From the NCBI GenBank assembly GCA_033002965.1, contig JAURVB010014569.1, forward strand, positions 1 through 64,000: a DNA stretch of 64,000 nt, given 5' to 3'. Source of the stretch: Piper betle. Taxonomy: Eukaryota; Streptophyta; Magnoliopsida; Piperales; Piperaceae. The notes beneath the pieces were generated by a model. The model ran no database searches, had not been told where the DNA came from, and worked only from the letters and a program-made list of their open reading frames with translations. This document shows, in pieces, positions 24,659 to 36,862 of this stretch. How positions within the stretch are numbered: position 1 is the first letter of the stretch; the number at the start of each line of letters is the position of its first letter. The translations under genes and the position numbers were made by a program.

Positions 24659-25791
24659 TGTAAATCCGTGCCCTTTTGGCTATCGATTCCAGAGAGAGTT
24701 GGTGTTGCTTGTCCCTCAGGTTGGAAGTCTTTGGCTCATGTGAGTACTTATTGGTGTGATCTTATTTGATGTAGGTTGTGTTTTAGAAATAGATAATAGG
24801 GTCATTTACACGTTAGAGGGGTCGTTTTGGAGTGTGTGTTTTAATCATGCATTTATTGTCAAGATGTGATCAAATACCTAAGTTGATATGACATTTGGCT
24901 TGCTGTCACACCACTTCCAAATAGTCTTCTACTTTATATATTGACCTATTTAACTTTCTACTCATTTAAAGATTGCTTTAGTGTTGTACTGTTACAAAAG
25001 TCATAAAATTTGTGTAAATATAATTTAATTAAAGTAATAAAGATGTCATGAGCCATTTCACATTAATAAACCATACTACATAGTGGAGTGTGTATATTAA
25101 TTATACATGCATTCATGTACACCATTTCAATTCCCTATACTAAGATTCGTTGTCTTTTCATTTTTCTATAAAAAATATTTTCTTTATAAACAAATCTTTC
25201 TACCCTAAATTCCAAATCATATTACTATCATCCTTCCACCTTTTGTTGAGTTTTTCATCAAAGTTGGTTGCACGTTTAGGTACCCGTATGTCAACTATAC
25301 TTTGAAGTACAAATTTCCGTTGTTGAATCTAGGGGGAAATATTATTTTTTTGTGTATGTTGTTATTTAATTCTCATCTTTTTATCTAACATTTGATGAAA
25401 GTCTATAACTTTTGACCAGTAATCTTGATCTTGTACACTTACAGTTTGGTTAAATCTTCTTTTTTGAAATTGTTGCGTTATTGTTTTGTTTTTGTTCTTT
25501 TTCATTCATTCGTGTTATATTTTTATACATCTATTATAATCTACAAATATACATACTAATTAATTTAAATTAATTTTATCTCATTTGATCACGTATTCTC
25601 ATGCATGCATCATATAGATTGTGTTAGATGTTGAGTTGAGAGGTCACATGGTTCATGCTCACCCGGAGATTGATTGGATATTGGAGACCGCTTGGATCTT
25701 GGAGACCAGGTTTGTTTAAGACTTATTTCTCATTTTATGCTTATCTAACGGGTAGGTTGTTTTATACTGTAGGAAAAGTTAAGTAGCGATT
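24659..25791 (+). repeat. F3 3' LTR, part 1
   Basis: Begins TGTAAATCCGTGCCC; aligns with the 5' LTR to about 25630 and then with 6770-6970. It is interrupted at 25792 by an F1 LTR. The last five bases, CGATT, are part of that insertion's target site. Confidence 0.88.
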
Positions 25792-25801
25792 TGTAACACC
25801 C

Positions 25802-28028
25802 TGTAAAACCCATGATTCGAGTCAGGGTTTTATATTCAGAACCGGTCGGTTCGACTGTTATTTTTGAGTCAAGTCAGTTCAGAATACATGTACTGAACCG
25901 ATGCCAATCATGTGTATGAGCTATAAGGGTTATGCGTACCCAAGTATATGATGATAACGTTATGAACACAGTAGAACAGAATGATTCATCAGAATATATG
26001 AGAGTATGCCAGTTACTTCTTTCTTTTTTTATATATAGTGGATTGTAGAATTAGTCTTAGCCTGTTACCACGTTAGGACGCGTTATGAGCAATTTGGGTG
26101 GGTTGATAGTTCTAGAGCATATCATTAGGATGTTTTGGTGTTTGTTTGATTTTATGAGATTTTTCCCAATTTTTTTAGGATTTAATACGACTTAGTCATT
26201 ATTCTTGACTCGACTCAGACATGAGTCAAGTATTATTTACGATATTGCCACCTTGATGATAACGTTATGAGCCAAACCCATGCCCCAACACCACCCCCAT
26301 GCAGTGTTGCCGTCGCTGCTGTGGATGCCACCCTGCCACAGATCGACACTGCCTAGCCCAGCCACAGCGCTGCCATGCCACCCTGACCAGGCCCAGCCAC
26401 CATCTGGCCGTCGCGATGCGAGGAAACTGCGCCTTTGTGCCGTGCTTCCATCGCCGATTGCGCCACCGGCAACTGTCGCCGCCGCGATCGAGTGGTCACC
26501 TCGATGTCTTCGACCAACCCACGACCCTCCCCGACTGGACCGGAGGCCATCGCCGCCCAGACCGGTCAGATTTCTTCACCCATCGCCGCAGCTCTATTTT
26601 AGGTATTTTCCAGTGAGTTGCTGCCTCTGTTGGCAACATTGATGTCATAGATGTGTCGGTCTTGCCGAGCCGGTTCCAATGGTACCCAATATGACCACTT
26701 TCCGGCCAGTAGACGCCGCCGGTGACTGTCGCCAGAAAACTACCGGAACTTGCGGGAAAACCGGTTTCGCTAGAATTTGCCGGATCTTTTGAGGAGTTCA
26801 TCCAATTGAGCCCAATCGAACTTTAGACGCCGACGAGCACCCAATTTGAGCTCCGAGACACACGACAAAACCCTAGTTGTTGCCAATTGCGGATGATGTC
26901 AGGTACGAAGTAGGAGCTTGCCACTTAGGCGCGATGACGCACTTGGAGCTTCTACCAGGTCCATTTAGGACTCATTTCTATTTTTACTCTCTTCTATTGT
27001 ATGTTTGATTTATTGTCTACATGACGGATTAAGTGGCGTTTTATCGGATCCCACTAAACTCTGGTCATCTAGCCGAACAGATTTTCAGATTAGTAACCCT
27101 CGAGGATGAGATCCCTCGAGAACGATTTCTAAAACAAGATCTACTACAAGTTGCCTTCGGGCTTATTATATAAATCCCTTCCAATGCCTTTATATATAAT
27201 TTTATTGAGTTTCAGTGAGACGAGAGATGGAGAAACCAACTTACCATGAGCGGATGCCATGACAGTCAAAGCAGGCTCTAGATTAGTGCAACGGAATGTT
27301 CCATTCCCAAGGGATCCTGACAACTCCGCATTTGAGTTCCTCATACCTAGAGAACAAGGAGGTTTACGGGTACTATTTAGTATAGCGCATGTCCAGACTT
27401 GTGGTTTAAAGGGTACTAAAGGTGACTGCCTGAGAGTACTCGCCTTGGTGCTCAAGGCCAGTAGAAATATGGAGGTAAGGAGAGGGCTTAGGATTTGAGA
27501 TGAGAAAATGAAGTAAGAAAATGCCAAGAGAGGCATCAACGGCAATAGATCAGTCAGTTCAGGATGCTACCGGGTCTGCAGCCCAGTGGCTCCTTAGTAG
27601 GTGCCCTTCAGAGTATTCACGAGGAGTATATGATGTTTTCTTTCATATGAGAGTTTGCTCTCATAGCCAGCTTGTTATAGTTATTTTTCTTTCTGGACCA
27701 GTAACACTTATTACTGATGTGTTTTTATACTATATGTAGGTAATGATTATGAGTTGGATGTGTCAGCCTTGACGGAGGAGCACTAATGTCACTTGCACAC
27801 ATGTCAGTCGATAGAGTGGTTAATATTTTTTTATGATGTTATTATATTGATGTGATCTGATTAAATTCTAAAATATGAGGACATGATCAGATAAAATACT
27901 AAGACATGATGACAGGAAAAGGAAATGTGAATAGATTGCGCAATGGAAGCATTGTGGGTTGAGACCCAAGCTTCAAAGTGAGTTTACAGCATATTAGATT
28001 GTGTGTGAATGAAATTGTTGATACATGC

Positions 28029-28082
<54 letters not shown>

Positions 28083-28370
28083 TTGACAGGGTGGCCCCTA
28101 ATTGCACTTTTTGGGGAGACTCTGTTCGTTTTATTTTAGAATTTTTATTGATTTTGATCGTAATCGTATTGTTGTATGAATTACTTTGCATGTTTTCCAT
28201 GTAGTATCATGTTAGGATTCTGTGCATTTATCCATGCATGACGAGTCGTATCTTCATCTTAAGATGCCGAGATTAGATCTGTACGAGTTGGGTTTGGGTT
28301 AGCTGATCTAACTGGGTCCTATAACATGCTGGTTCAATTCACATGCTTGAACCAAATTTAGGATGTTACA
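25802..28370 (+). mobile_element. F1 solo LTR with TSD CACCC, nested in an opposite F1 LTR
   Basis: Begins TGTAAAACCCATGATTCGAG and ends GGATGTTACA. CACCC stands on both sides (25797-25801 and 28371-28375). It landed ten bases inside the end of the older minus-orientation F1 LTR. Blocks in order: GC-rich part 26260-26880, inverted repeat near 27028-27060, CTCGAGG-type block near 27100-27122, TATA run 27191-27200, then the part ending in an (AT)n run. The frames at 26280-26642 lie in the GC-rich part and are not conserved in the other LTRs. Confidence 0.93.
28032..28079. repeat. (TA)n microsatellite
   Basis: About 24 TA units near the end of the F1 LTR; a shorter run is at the corresponding place in the LTR copy at 12074-12095. 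Confidence 0.97.
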
Positions 28371-31063
28371 CACCCTGTTTTGTCAGTTCACCCGTGAACC
28401 CACCCAGAAATGTTACCGGTGACCAAAGTGGTCACTAATCTACTTGATTCAGTTAAGCTGACCCGGATCTACCCTTGGCGTCTCAAGATGGTAATGTAAC
28501 ATGCATAGCATGGATGAAATAGTTGGGTTCTAACATTCTCATACATGCATGCTATGATATACAAACAAACATACAAACAAACCAAACTAACGAAAAGTTT
28601 AAAAGAAATATATATTTTCAAAGCAAAACGAACAGTCTCCCTAAAAGTGTCACAGGGGCCACCCAACCAAGAACAAGCAGTATATAATTATAACAATAAA
28701 AATGCATAACCACAGTTCAAACATAGTATTTTATACACATTCCAAATAACCTTGCTTTCCTCATCATATGAGCCGAGTCAAAGCTCCAGTGCTCACCTGT
28801 TCATTTTTCATTCTCTATTTTATTCACGTGCAAGATATTTATAACAATTCATAGAATAGTATTTCAATTTCATCATCTATAGTTCAACACTCACTGTCAT
28901 CACTTGTTACACTCGGCAGGTACATGTGTTCACAATTTTAGTGCTGCTCCTTTGCGGTCCCAACAGTGCTTATTCCTCGAAGTTCTCACCTACATATATA
29001 ATAAAAAGACTTCAGTAACGAGTGTTATCGGTCTAAAAATAACTCGTAACAAACTAACACAAGAGAGTTGACCCTCATGTTGAATAAAAACATCATTCTT
29101 CTTCCTCATAGAACTCTTGTAAGGGCAATAATAGGAGTCGTCAACCTAGCTTGAAAGCATCCTCTTTCTATCTCATTCCAATGCATTGGTCACTTTAAAC
29201 TATCCCTTACGCGAGAAAATCATTCTCTTTCTCTTTTAGCCCTCTACATCCTCAGTATTACTCCTAGCCCTAAGTACAGTAGCTGAGTACCTCAAGCATG
29301 CGCCTTCAGTACCCTTTGAAGCCAAAAGTTTAGACATGCGGTGCATAGTAGTACCTGTATACCTCCACACTTCTCCGGGTTTGAGGAACTCAAAGGTAGA
29401 GTTATTAGGATCTCTCGGGAATGGAAGGGACACTCACCAATTCCAGAGCACCTGCTTTGATAAGCACACACCCTATCTCAAAACACAACCGTCGATTTTC
29501 CCTCGTCTCACATCTCATTGAAAACATGAAAAATACATGTACATAGACCTTTGTAGGCATTCCAATATAATAGGCCCAAAGGCATCGCAAGCTGGATCTG
29601 AGTTTCGAAAAAATCTTGAGGGATCTCATCCTCGAAGGTTATTAATCCAAAAATACAATCGGCTAAATGGCCCGCGTGGAGTGGGATAGGATAAATCTAT
29701 CACTCGACACATCTGCTCACCTATCAAATCAAATCACGATAGAATGAGAACATAAATTGAGAGCAAGTCCTAAACTGACGTGGTAGAAGCTCCAAACATG
29801 TCCACGCGTCTAGGCGGCCAGTTCCTACTCCATACCTACACATGAAATCTAGAAGCTAACGCCCGCTAATTGAATGATGCATCAAACTCATCACAGACAT
29901 TATATTCACAATACACTCATCACCCCTCAACAGTTAAACAATCATTAGTGTAAAAATATTTCTATCCCATCATATTCATATGGAATTCATTTTTTTTTCT
30001 AAGTTACATTGCAGTCAATTAGCATGATCAGATTCAATTTACCTAATCAGAACATTCGCATTCATTAAACACAACTCAAATCATACAAATATCCCTTCAT
30101 CCACCAGTAGGCATTCATCACATCAAACAATCAATCCTAACATGCAATGCTAACAATCATCAATTTTAAATAATGACATCAAAGGTAATTATACCTCGTG
30201 TCACCGACAATCGGCAACATCTAGGGTTTTGTCTCGCAGCTCAAGACTCAAGGCTATGGGCCGGCACCGGCTCAGCGAGCTTGACCCAATGGTGCTAGCT
30301 GTAAATATGGTGATGGCGGCAATGACCATTGGCGGCGGTGACGAGAGTCGGCATCTGATTGGCCCTTGGCTGGGCTCAATGGTGGCATTGGGTATGGGGA
30401 AATGATCAGAGTTCAAAGGTGATGGTGTCTGCGTCACGGCACTGGAACGGCGTTGGGATGGTCAACGCTAGGGCACGGCTTCCATGCATCGGGGAGAGCG
30501 GGCAGCAGACCGGGAGGGGGGTTCGGCGGCTTTGATTGGCAGTGGTGCGGAGATGGGTGGTGATCGGGGGTTTGGGAGAGAAAAGATCAGGGTGATGTTC
30601 GGTGGCAATTTCGTGAATAAAACTTGACTCGACTCCGACTCGAGTAAAAAAAAAACTAACTTGTAATAAATCCTTAAAAAATCCACAGAAATAGTGGAAA
30701 ATCCCATAAAATATAATACATACCACAACACCACAATGACATGTTCTATAACTAATAACCCACCCAAACTATGCCCTATAACACGTCTTAATGAGTTATT
30801 CGGACTACAAATAATTCTACATTCAAATTCATTAAAAAAATATATACTGCATACTTTTATATACTCTGATAACTCATTTATCATCATCATCTTTTTGGCG
30901 TTATCATCATATACTCAAGTACACTTAACCTTCATTGCTCATAACGCACGACTAGCCTCGACTAAACATGTGGTTCATGAAACTGACTCGACTCGAACTA
31001 ATGGTTGAACCAACTGGTTCACTAATATAAAATTCTGGCATGAGTCACGATTTTTACACAGTT

Positions 31064-31513
31064 TCATCGCAACCTACTAAATTTGGGTCATTTAGACGTT
31101 GTGTTTAATAACCCTTGAGGATGAGATACCTTGAGTTGTTTTTGAAAACCAAAAGATCCATTGCAATCTGCTTTCTTTCAAGTGGCTTACTAATATTATT
31201 ATTCCCTACCTAAGCATACTATTATTATATTTTGTTTTCTCGATTTAAAGAGTAGGAAGATCGTTGAAGATTGCTTCGGGTAAGTTCCACATCAAAGGGT
31301 AACTTCGAGCTCGCGACTTACTGAGGAGCCCAATTGTTTTAGTGTCGATGGGATAGAAGTAGTGCTTTACTTTATCTTCTTGCTGTATCATTTTCACCAT
31401 TATGTCTATGAGCTTCTCACACCCGGATAGGCGTAGGGTTTGGGGTACCGTATTCTAGAGCGTATGTCATGACTACGGTGTACTTGGCTTACCTTCAGAG
31501 CCTAGAGGAGAGG
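31064..31513 (+). repeat. F3 3' LTR, part 2
   Basis: Continues the 3' LTR after the F1 insertion and matches 6970-7420. It is followed by ACCAT (31514-31518), the left target copy of the next insertion. Confidence 0.87.
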
Positions 31514-31518
31514 ACCAT

Positions 31519-32777
31519 TGTAACGACCTGCCTTAGCCGGCTAGGGTTACCCAAAAATACAGAGGATATAAAAATAAAAATTTCAAATATATGCATCATA
31601 ACATGGCAAATATCTCTAAGAATTTATTAATCATAAAATAAATCATGCTAAATTAAATACAACATGCAACAAATAACAAAAGATAAACTAACTATGCAAC
31701 CGCAAAGTCCTACAACCTCCAAACCGGTGCCCATATAACTCTAATAATATAAAGAAGAAGTCCAATTTTTATTTATCAATTCTTCAAACCTAGGTTGGTA
31801 TAGGAACTACCAACCACATCTTTAAGAATCAGCCTAAAGCTGGTCACCTACGGTTACAAAACCGCATTAGTGATAAAACCACTAAGTTGCATAATTACAT
31901 GAAACAAGTCATTATATTCCATATCATTATTTCTTAAGTCTTTTAGTGATTATAAGCTTATGCAGAGCTCCAATTATACTAAGAGGGGTGGCCGCCCCAT
32001 CCAACTCCAATCCCATGTATGCACATAAGCTACGTGGCCTATGGCATGTAGTTACCGATATTTGTCATTTACTCACCCTCTTAGTATCACAAGTGCATAA
32101 TGAGTTGTCTTGTGCTAATGCACCCTGTCACCCCTTTCGGCATGCGGCAAGTATTTTATCTTACAAATAATTTTAAAGGTGTGGCCCTGTGTTGGACTGA
32201 GTCAATTATTTTACCCCAGTTGCATGTAGTGCATGGTGGTCGAATCTAGGCTCAGGCTGACCAGGGCTGCCAAAAAGGAATATTCAACATTTTAAGTAGT
32301 TAGATGGACCTCAAATCATAACACAACTGAACTGATGTGCGAACAGAAAAAGCAGACTCTAGTATATGGGTAAAAAGCTAGATTAGATCCTACTCAACAA
32401 AATCAAAATGAATGCCTTGAATGCGACGTGAAATACGCACACCCAGAAAAAACAATGAATTTATAAAAGTTAATTGATAATTGATTTATTAATCCATAAA
32501 TTAATATTTGATCATATATAATAGCGAACAAAATATTAAAATGAGTAAACCAATGATAATTCCTCAAATGATTAAAATATAGCAACTTTAATTAATGAAT
32601 AACTTGGAATAACAATAATAATAATAATAATTAATATTTAACTGATAATGATTATATATATACATATTACTTCCTTGATTAATAAAAGATATTGTCTTTA
32701 AATAATTTAATTTAGCTAGAAACAGTCATATAAGTAATTTAAGATATGATTTACTAATTAATTAATCATAACAATTA

Positions 32778-32837
<60 letters not shown>

Positions 32838-33829
32838 CATTATTAACTATAATATTTAATATCATACAACAACATAATGAATTACAATAATACTAATTAA
32901 TACTATTTGTAATTAATTATCAAGAACGGCTAAAGCAAAGAAATAAAATAATCGGTGCATGAAATCGTATAGCAAAATGCACGACGTTGTACATAGAGAA
33001 ACCTCCTCTCTAAACCTATCTTAAAAGAAATCATGATTTTTCTTTAATTAATCAACCAACAAATAAAATAATTTTACCATATCCCAGAACCATACTAACC
33101 CAACCAATGATCATTCAAGCATCCAACAAGCTGAAACAAAAGTAAAACACCCTACATGTGTCACCCTCTTATTTGTATGAATCGACAAATCAAAATTTAT
33201 TCCACGGAGATGCATGACAAGTACACAACAATGAACCCAAAACCAATATAACACCACCCCATCTACACCCCAACAAAAGGGTTGTGCTGCAATGCACTGC
33301 TGATTGCAGCGCTGCAACGTTGCAACATGAGCGTCGTGGCATTGCAATACAGCAACATGTGCACCCTGCAATTTGCCAACCAAAACAGTGCACTAAACTC
33401 CAAACTAATCAACAACGCAAAACAAAACATAGAAAAGAAGGCTATCCATGAAAACATTATGAACTAAACTTAAAATATACATAGATGACATGATCTAATC
33501 CAAGGAAAAAAACAAGAATGAAGCAAAAAGAGGTACCTTGCAAAGAGAAAACAGCACCAACACGAAGGAGGGGAAAGGATTGGGGACGTGAAGAGGGTGG
33601 CGACGGTAGTAGATGGGGACGACTTATTTATAAGCATATGTGAGGAGTGTCCAACCCCCAACACTGTAAATCTCCACAAATCCTCCAACTTCCCAACCTT
33701 CCTATCTATATACAAGATATACATATGATTATCTTAACTAACTATCCTCATACCTCTTTATCTATAACTAATATATACAATTGTATTTTATTTATTTTTA
33801 TTTTTTTAACTTTAAACCCAGGTTTTACA
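31519..33829 (-). mobile_element. F2 solo LTR with TSD ACCAT
   Basis: Begins TGTAACGACCTGCC and ends GGTTTTACA, flanked exactly by ACCAT at 31514-31518 and 33830-33834. It shares with the other F2 LTRs the stretch around 32190-32270 (GGACTGAGTCAATT and GGTCGAATCT words). It has no minisatellite of the kinds seen in the other two F2 LTRs. The right end, 33288-33829, is duplicated at 355-899. Confidence 0.93.
32779..32836. repeat. (CA)n(TA)n compound microsatellite
   Basis: About 16 CA units followed by about 13 TA units inside the F2 LTR. Confidence 0.97.
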
Positions 33830-33834
33830 ACCAT

Positions 33835-34472
33835 GGTGGAATTGGAGAGGATAAGAGAAAGGGTCTGCCCAATTAGCTGCGGGACACATGCTACTGTAGT
33901 TTCCTTTGGGTGTTGTGTGATTCTTCTTGTGGTGTACTATCCACTTCTTGTTTTGCTTTAATATGAACTATAAGTTAGTATGCTATTTTGATATTATAAT
34001 TATTTTATTTTGTAGACTAGCAACTTGTTACGGACATTTTTTTTCTTTTTAATGTTCATATTGGTGGTATGCATAGAGTGTCGCTGGTAGATTCAGGGAG
34101 TTACTAAAGCTTTCACACATACACACTCTGGTCACGTTGTTGTCGTGTTATTTTATGCTTCTTTTCTATTTTATTTTGATCATCGAATATTTTTACTCTT
34201 GGTTTAATATACTGATGTAATAATCACATATTTTGAGAACTTATATTTCTAATAATTTAAAATATTTTGAATAATATTTATATTTCCTTTATTTTTACTT
34301 GTTTTAGTTGTGAGTAGTGGTTATCTTCCATCTAAGACGTCAAGTAAGTTTAGATCTTAAGAGGTTTTATGGACGTAATCTTTTATGTAATTAAGTTAAG
34401 AGATAGCAATATTAAATAATATACATTTCGGTTTGGTTCGGTTGAAAGATGAACCGGGCATGAGATGTTACA
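33835..34472 (+). repeat. F3 3' LTR, part 3
   Basis: Final part of the 3' LTR, ending GAGATGTTACA at 34472, followed by CAAGC. Also present at 905-1541. Confidence 0.88.
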
Positions 34473-35234
34473 CAAGCAATGAGGGAGCATGGAACGTAGG
34501 CAGTGGGTTTTCTTCTTCCACTTGATCATAAATGGACAACTGCATGTCACCCACAACCTTTGAAGAGGATAATATTCCATTGTCGGGTAAACATCAACCA
34601 GTTGGAGATCATTAGCCAGGATGGCCATGGCATTATGCCCTTTCACCTCTTCGAAAGTGATGCCTTTACCACAAATGAGTCGGACTGCCATGACGTTCAT
34701 CTTTTGCATTTAACAAAGAGCTGGTTTCAAATTGATGCAAATTTCTCTTAAAATCCCTTGACTTGTTTTTCTAGATCATCTAGCCTATAATCATCTAATT
34801 GATTCCTATTTGTCCTTGTCATTGTGATGATGAATGACAATCACGCCAAGGATCAACCACTCAGCCTACCAATTGTTAGATCACTTGCAAAATGATCTAA
34901 CAAAATTATGGATTTGGCACTTTTAGGGTATCCCAACCTCATTGAATTATAGTTAAGATATAGAAATTAGCACTACGGAGTTAACTTGCACTTGTAATAT
35001 ACTCATAAAATAAACTTGATTCTTTGTTCACTCATTGATTCAAAAGAGAATACAATGCCTATCTGTAGACTTACAAGTGGGCCTAGACCCCAAATTCACC
35101 ATAAAGTTACATTGACTTTTTTAATAGGTCATAAGCCTGTTTAGGAGTTACTAATAGAAGAACCCATAAACTCACAAGATCGCCAACGTGGATCCAATAG
35201 CACTTCAAGATGGCAAGGTGATCTGCAAGGAGAC
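34473..35234. repeat. Flank of F3, duplicated at 1542-2330
   Basis: Close match to the left copy up to about 35234, where similarity stops. No gene is recognised. See the left copy for the short minus-strand frame that both keep. Confidence 0.75.
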
Positions 35235-35393
35235 TGAAGAGCTATTAGATCCGAACGGATGCACCAAATCGGATTTGGAGTTAGTTACATAATTAACTCA
35301 ATCTTCTAATCTCCACCATCTAATTAAATCTAGCAACTTTTATCAAAATTTTCAAAGTTTCTAACATTTTAAAATCTCTCGTTTTATCATGAA

Positions 35394-35431
35394 TATATAT
35401 ATATATATAAAAGAGAGAGAGAGAGAGAGAA
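35394..35431. repeat. (AT)n(GA)n microsatellite
   Basis: AT run followed by a GA run. Confidence 0.95.
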
Positions 35432-35818
35432 ACAACTGTAACATAAAAGCAATTGCAAAATTTTCAACACATTGACATTGCAAAGTAGTTGTAAAATTTG
35501 CAAGCGCTAGTTTCCTTTTGCAAAGATGTTTGCTACCACACTTTGGGTGATTGGATGGTTCCATTTGCTCCTTTCAGCTATGTTTAGATGCTGATTGGTT
35601 CTTGAATTGGCTGCAAGACCCTAGTTGATTATTATTTATAGTGGAAAACAAATTGTGGCATCACTTGAGAACGAGCAAAATATGTGCCTGCTTGCTGCCA
35701 CCAGTATTCTAAATCTTTCAATTACCAAGATTTATAAACCGGAGCCTAGCACCGGAGCTAAGAAGAAAGCCAGCAGTCTAGAACACACGAGGCCAAAATT
35801 GCATAGCAAGTACAAGGG

Positions 35819-36356
35819 TCATACATCTTGAAAGCCAAACATGTTAATCCACATGTACCCCCCAAGACCTCTCAATTCAAGATCGGAGAGAAAAGTATAA
35901 GGAACCCTCTTAAAATTATCCAAGAAACTTCCAAAATTAACTTCAACGAGACTGAGCATAAAAAGCCCGTTAAAGTGATGTACATGCAAGTAGCACCTTC
36001 TACCAAAGGAACCCAAACCAGAAAGGACTACAAACAAACAGAAAATCACCGGACAAATAGCTGGATTACAAGACCAATTGCTTGAAAACCAAATACAACT
36101 ACAAGACAAGCCGAAACAAAACCCTCTTATTGCAACGCAAACAAACTCCGAGCAAATTGTAACTAAGCGACGACGAACCGCCAAAAAGCGCAAGCATAAA
36201 CCCTACTTGCCGCTCATGGCTTTCGAGTTTGTCGCTGGCCGGCATATTTCAGACTTTATAAATGGGATATTTTTAGCCACGCTCAACTCACATAGGTCTA
36301 ACCCATTTCCAAAGCCAACTGACCTGCTTACAAAGCCTAAAATAATAGGGGTATAA
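35819..36356. other. Overlapping open frames on both strands, not recognised
   Basis: On the minus strand 35819-36193 gives 124 residues rich in Cys, Phe and Leu. On the plus strand a frame from about 36045 to 36356 is rich in Gln, Lys and Arg (TKRRRTAKKRKHK near its middle). Neither shows a domain I know, nor clear splice sites or an upstream TATA. At most one can be real; a decayed mobile element or an exon are both possible. Confidence 0.2.
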
Positions 36357-36856
36357 ACGAGCCGAGCCAAATCGAGTAAGGATGCTTTTAAATTTGACAT
36401 AATTTTTTGACAAGCATATTTGAGCTTATTTAAGTGCTCGATGATCCTTTAATTTATTATGGGCCGAGCAATTTGTTGAAAATTTATAATGTTTGAGATT
36501 GGCTCGTATTCGGCTCGCTATGTTTTCGAATCTAACGAATATTCGTGTTTGGCTCATGCTCGACTTATATAAGATCAAAAAATATTTTCTAACACTATAT
36601 AAGTTTAATGTAACCTCAATAATATTGACAAGTCTAGTCAAACTAAGTATTTATTCAAGTTTTCAACATATCGAACTCTAGTTCAAGTCAAGGCGAGCCG
36701 AACATTCCTTAGTTCAAGTTCTATTTATTTTTCAACGAGCTATTTATTTAGAACCGAATACTTTTCCGATCATAAAATTAATGAGTACGAGTTCGAACCA
36801 AATCGAATTGAACAGAAAATACTTGCGAGCTAATTTAACTTATTTACACCCCCTTT
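36345..36856. mobile_element. MITE-like element, 512 bp
   Basis: Ends are short imperfect inverted repeats: ATAGGGGTATAAAC on the left and the reverse of AAAGGGGGTGTAAATAA on the right. AAAATA stands on both sides (36339-36344 and 36857-36862). The interior repeats GAGC/GCTC words, including GAGCCGAGCC near the left end, as in a repeat type common in plant genomes. No transposase is encoded. Confidence 0.6.
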
Positions 36857-36862
36857 AAAATA

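Larger units (their letters stand above)
25792..31058 (-). mobile_element. F1 solo LTR, minus orientation, itself split by another F1 LTR
   Basis: Starts TGTAACACCC at 25792-25801, is interrupted at once by the F1 LTR at 25802-28370, resumes at 28376 and ends TTTTTACA at 31058. Net length about 2.69 kb. Flanks are CGATT (25787-25791) and CAGTT (31059-31063). The uninterrupted site at 6969 reads CGGTT, so each copy of a CGGTT duplication seems to have lost one G. The GC-rich part is at about 30200-30600. Confidence 0.85.
17974..34472 (+). mobile_element. F3: Ty3/gypsy chromovirus, defective, with nested insertions
   Basis: Complete from LTR to LTR: 5' LTR 17974-19806, primer site 19810-19822, decayed gag-pol with protease, reverse transcriptase, RNase H, integrase and a chromodomain remnant, polypurine tract near 24645-24657, and a 3' LTR from 24659 to 34472 split by two insertions. 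The five bases before it are CCAGC (17969-17973) and after it CAAGC (34473-34477), a target duplication with one difference. Gag is mostly deleted and pol has many stops, so it is non-autonomous. Order protease-RT-RNase H-integrase plus chromodomain and Met primer site identify a chromovirus; Tekay/Del is the likely branch from the RT and integrase style. Confidence 0.9.

Noticed and set aside
26280..26642. Overlapping proline/arginine-rich frames on both strands
   Set aside because: They lie in the GC-rich part of an F1 LTR and are not kept in other copies; open frames are expected from base composition.
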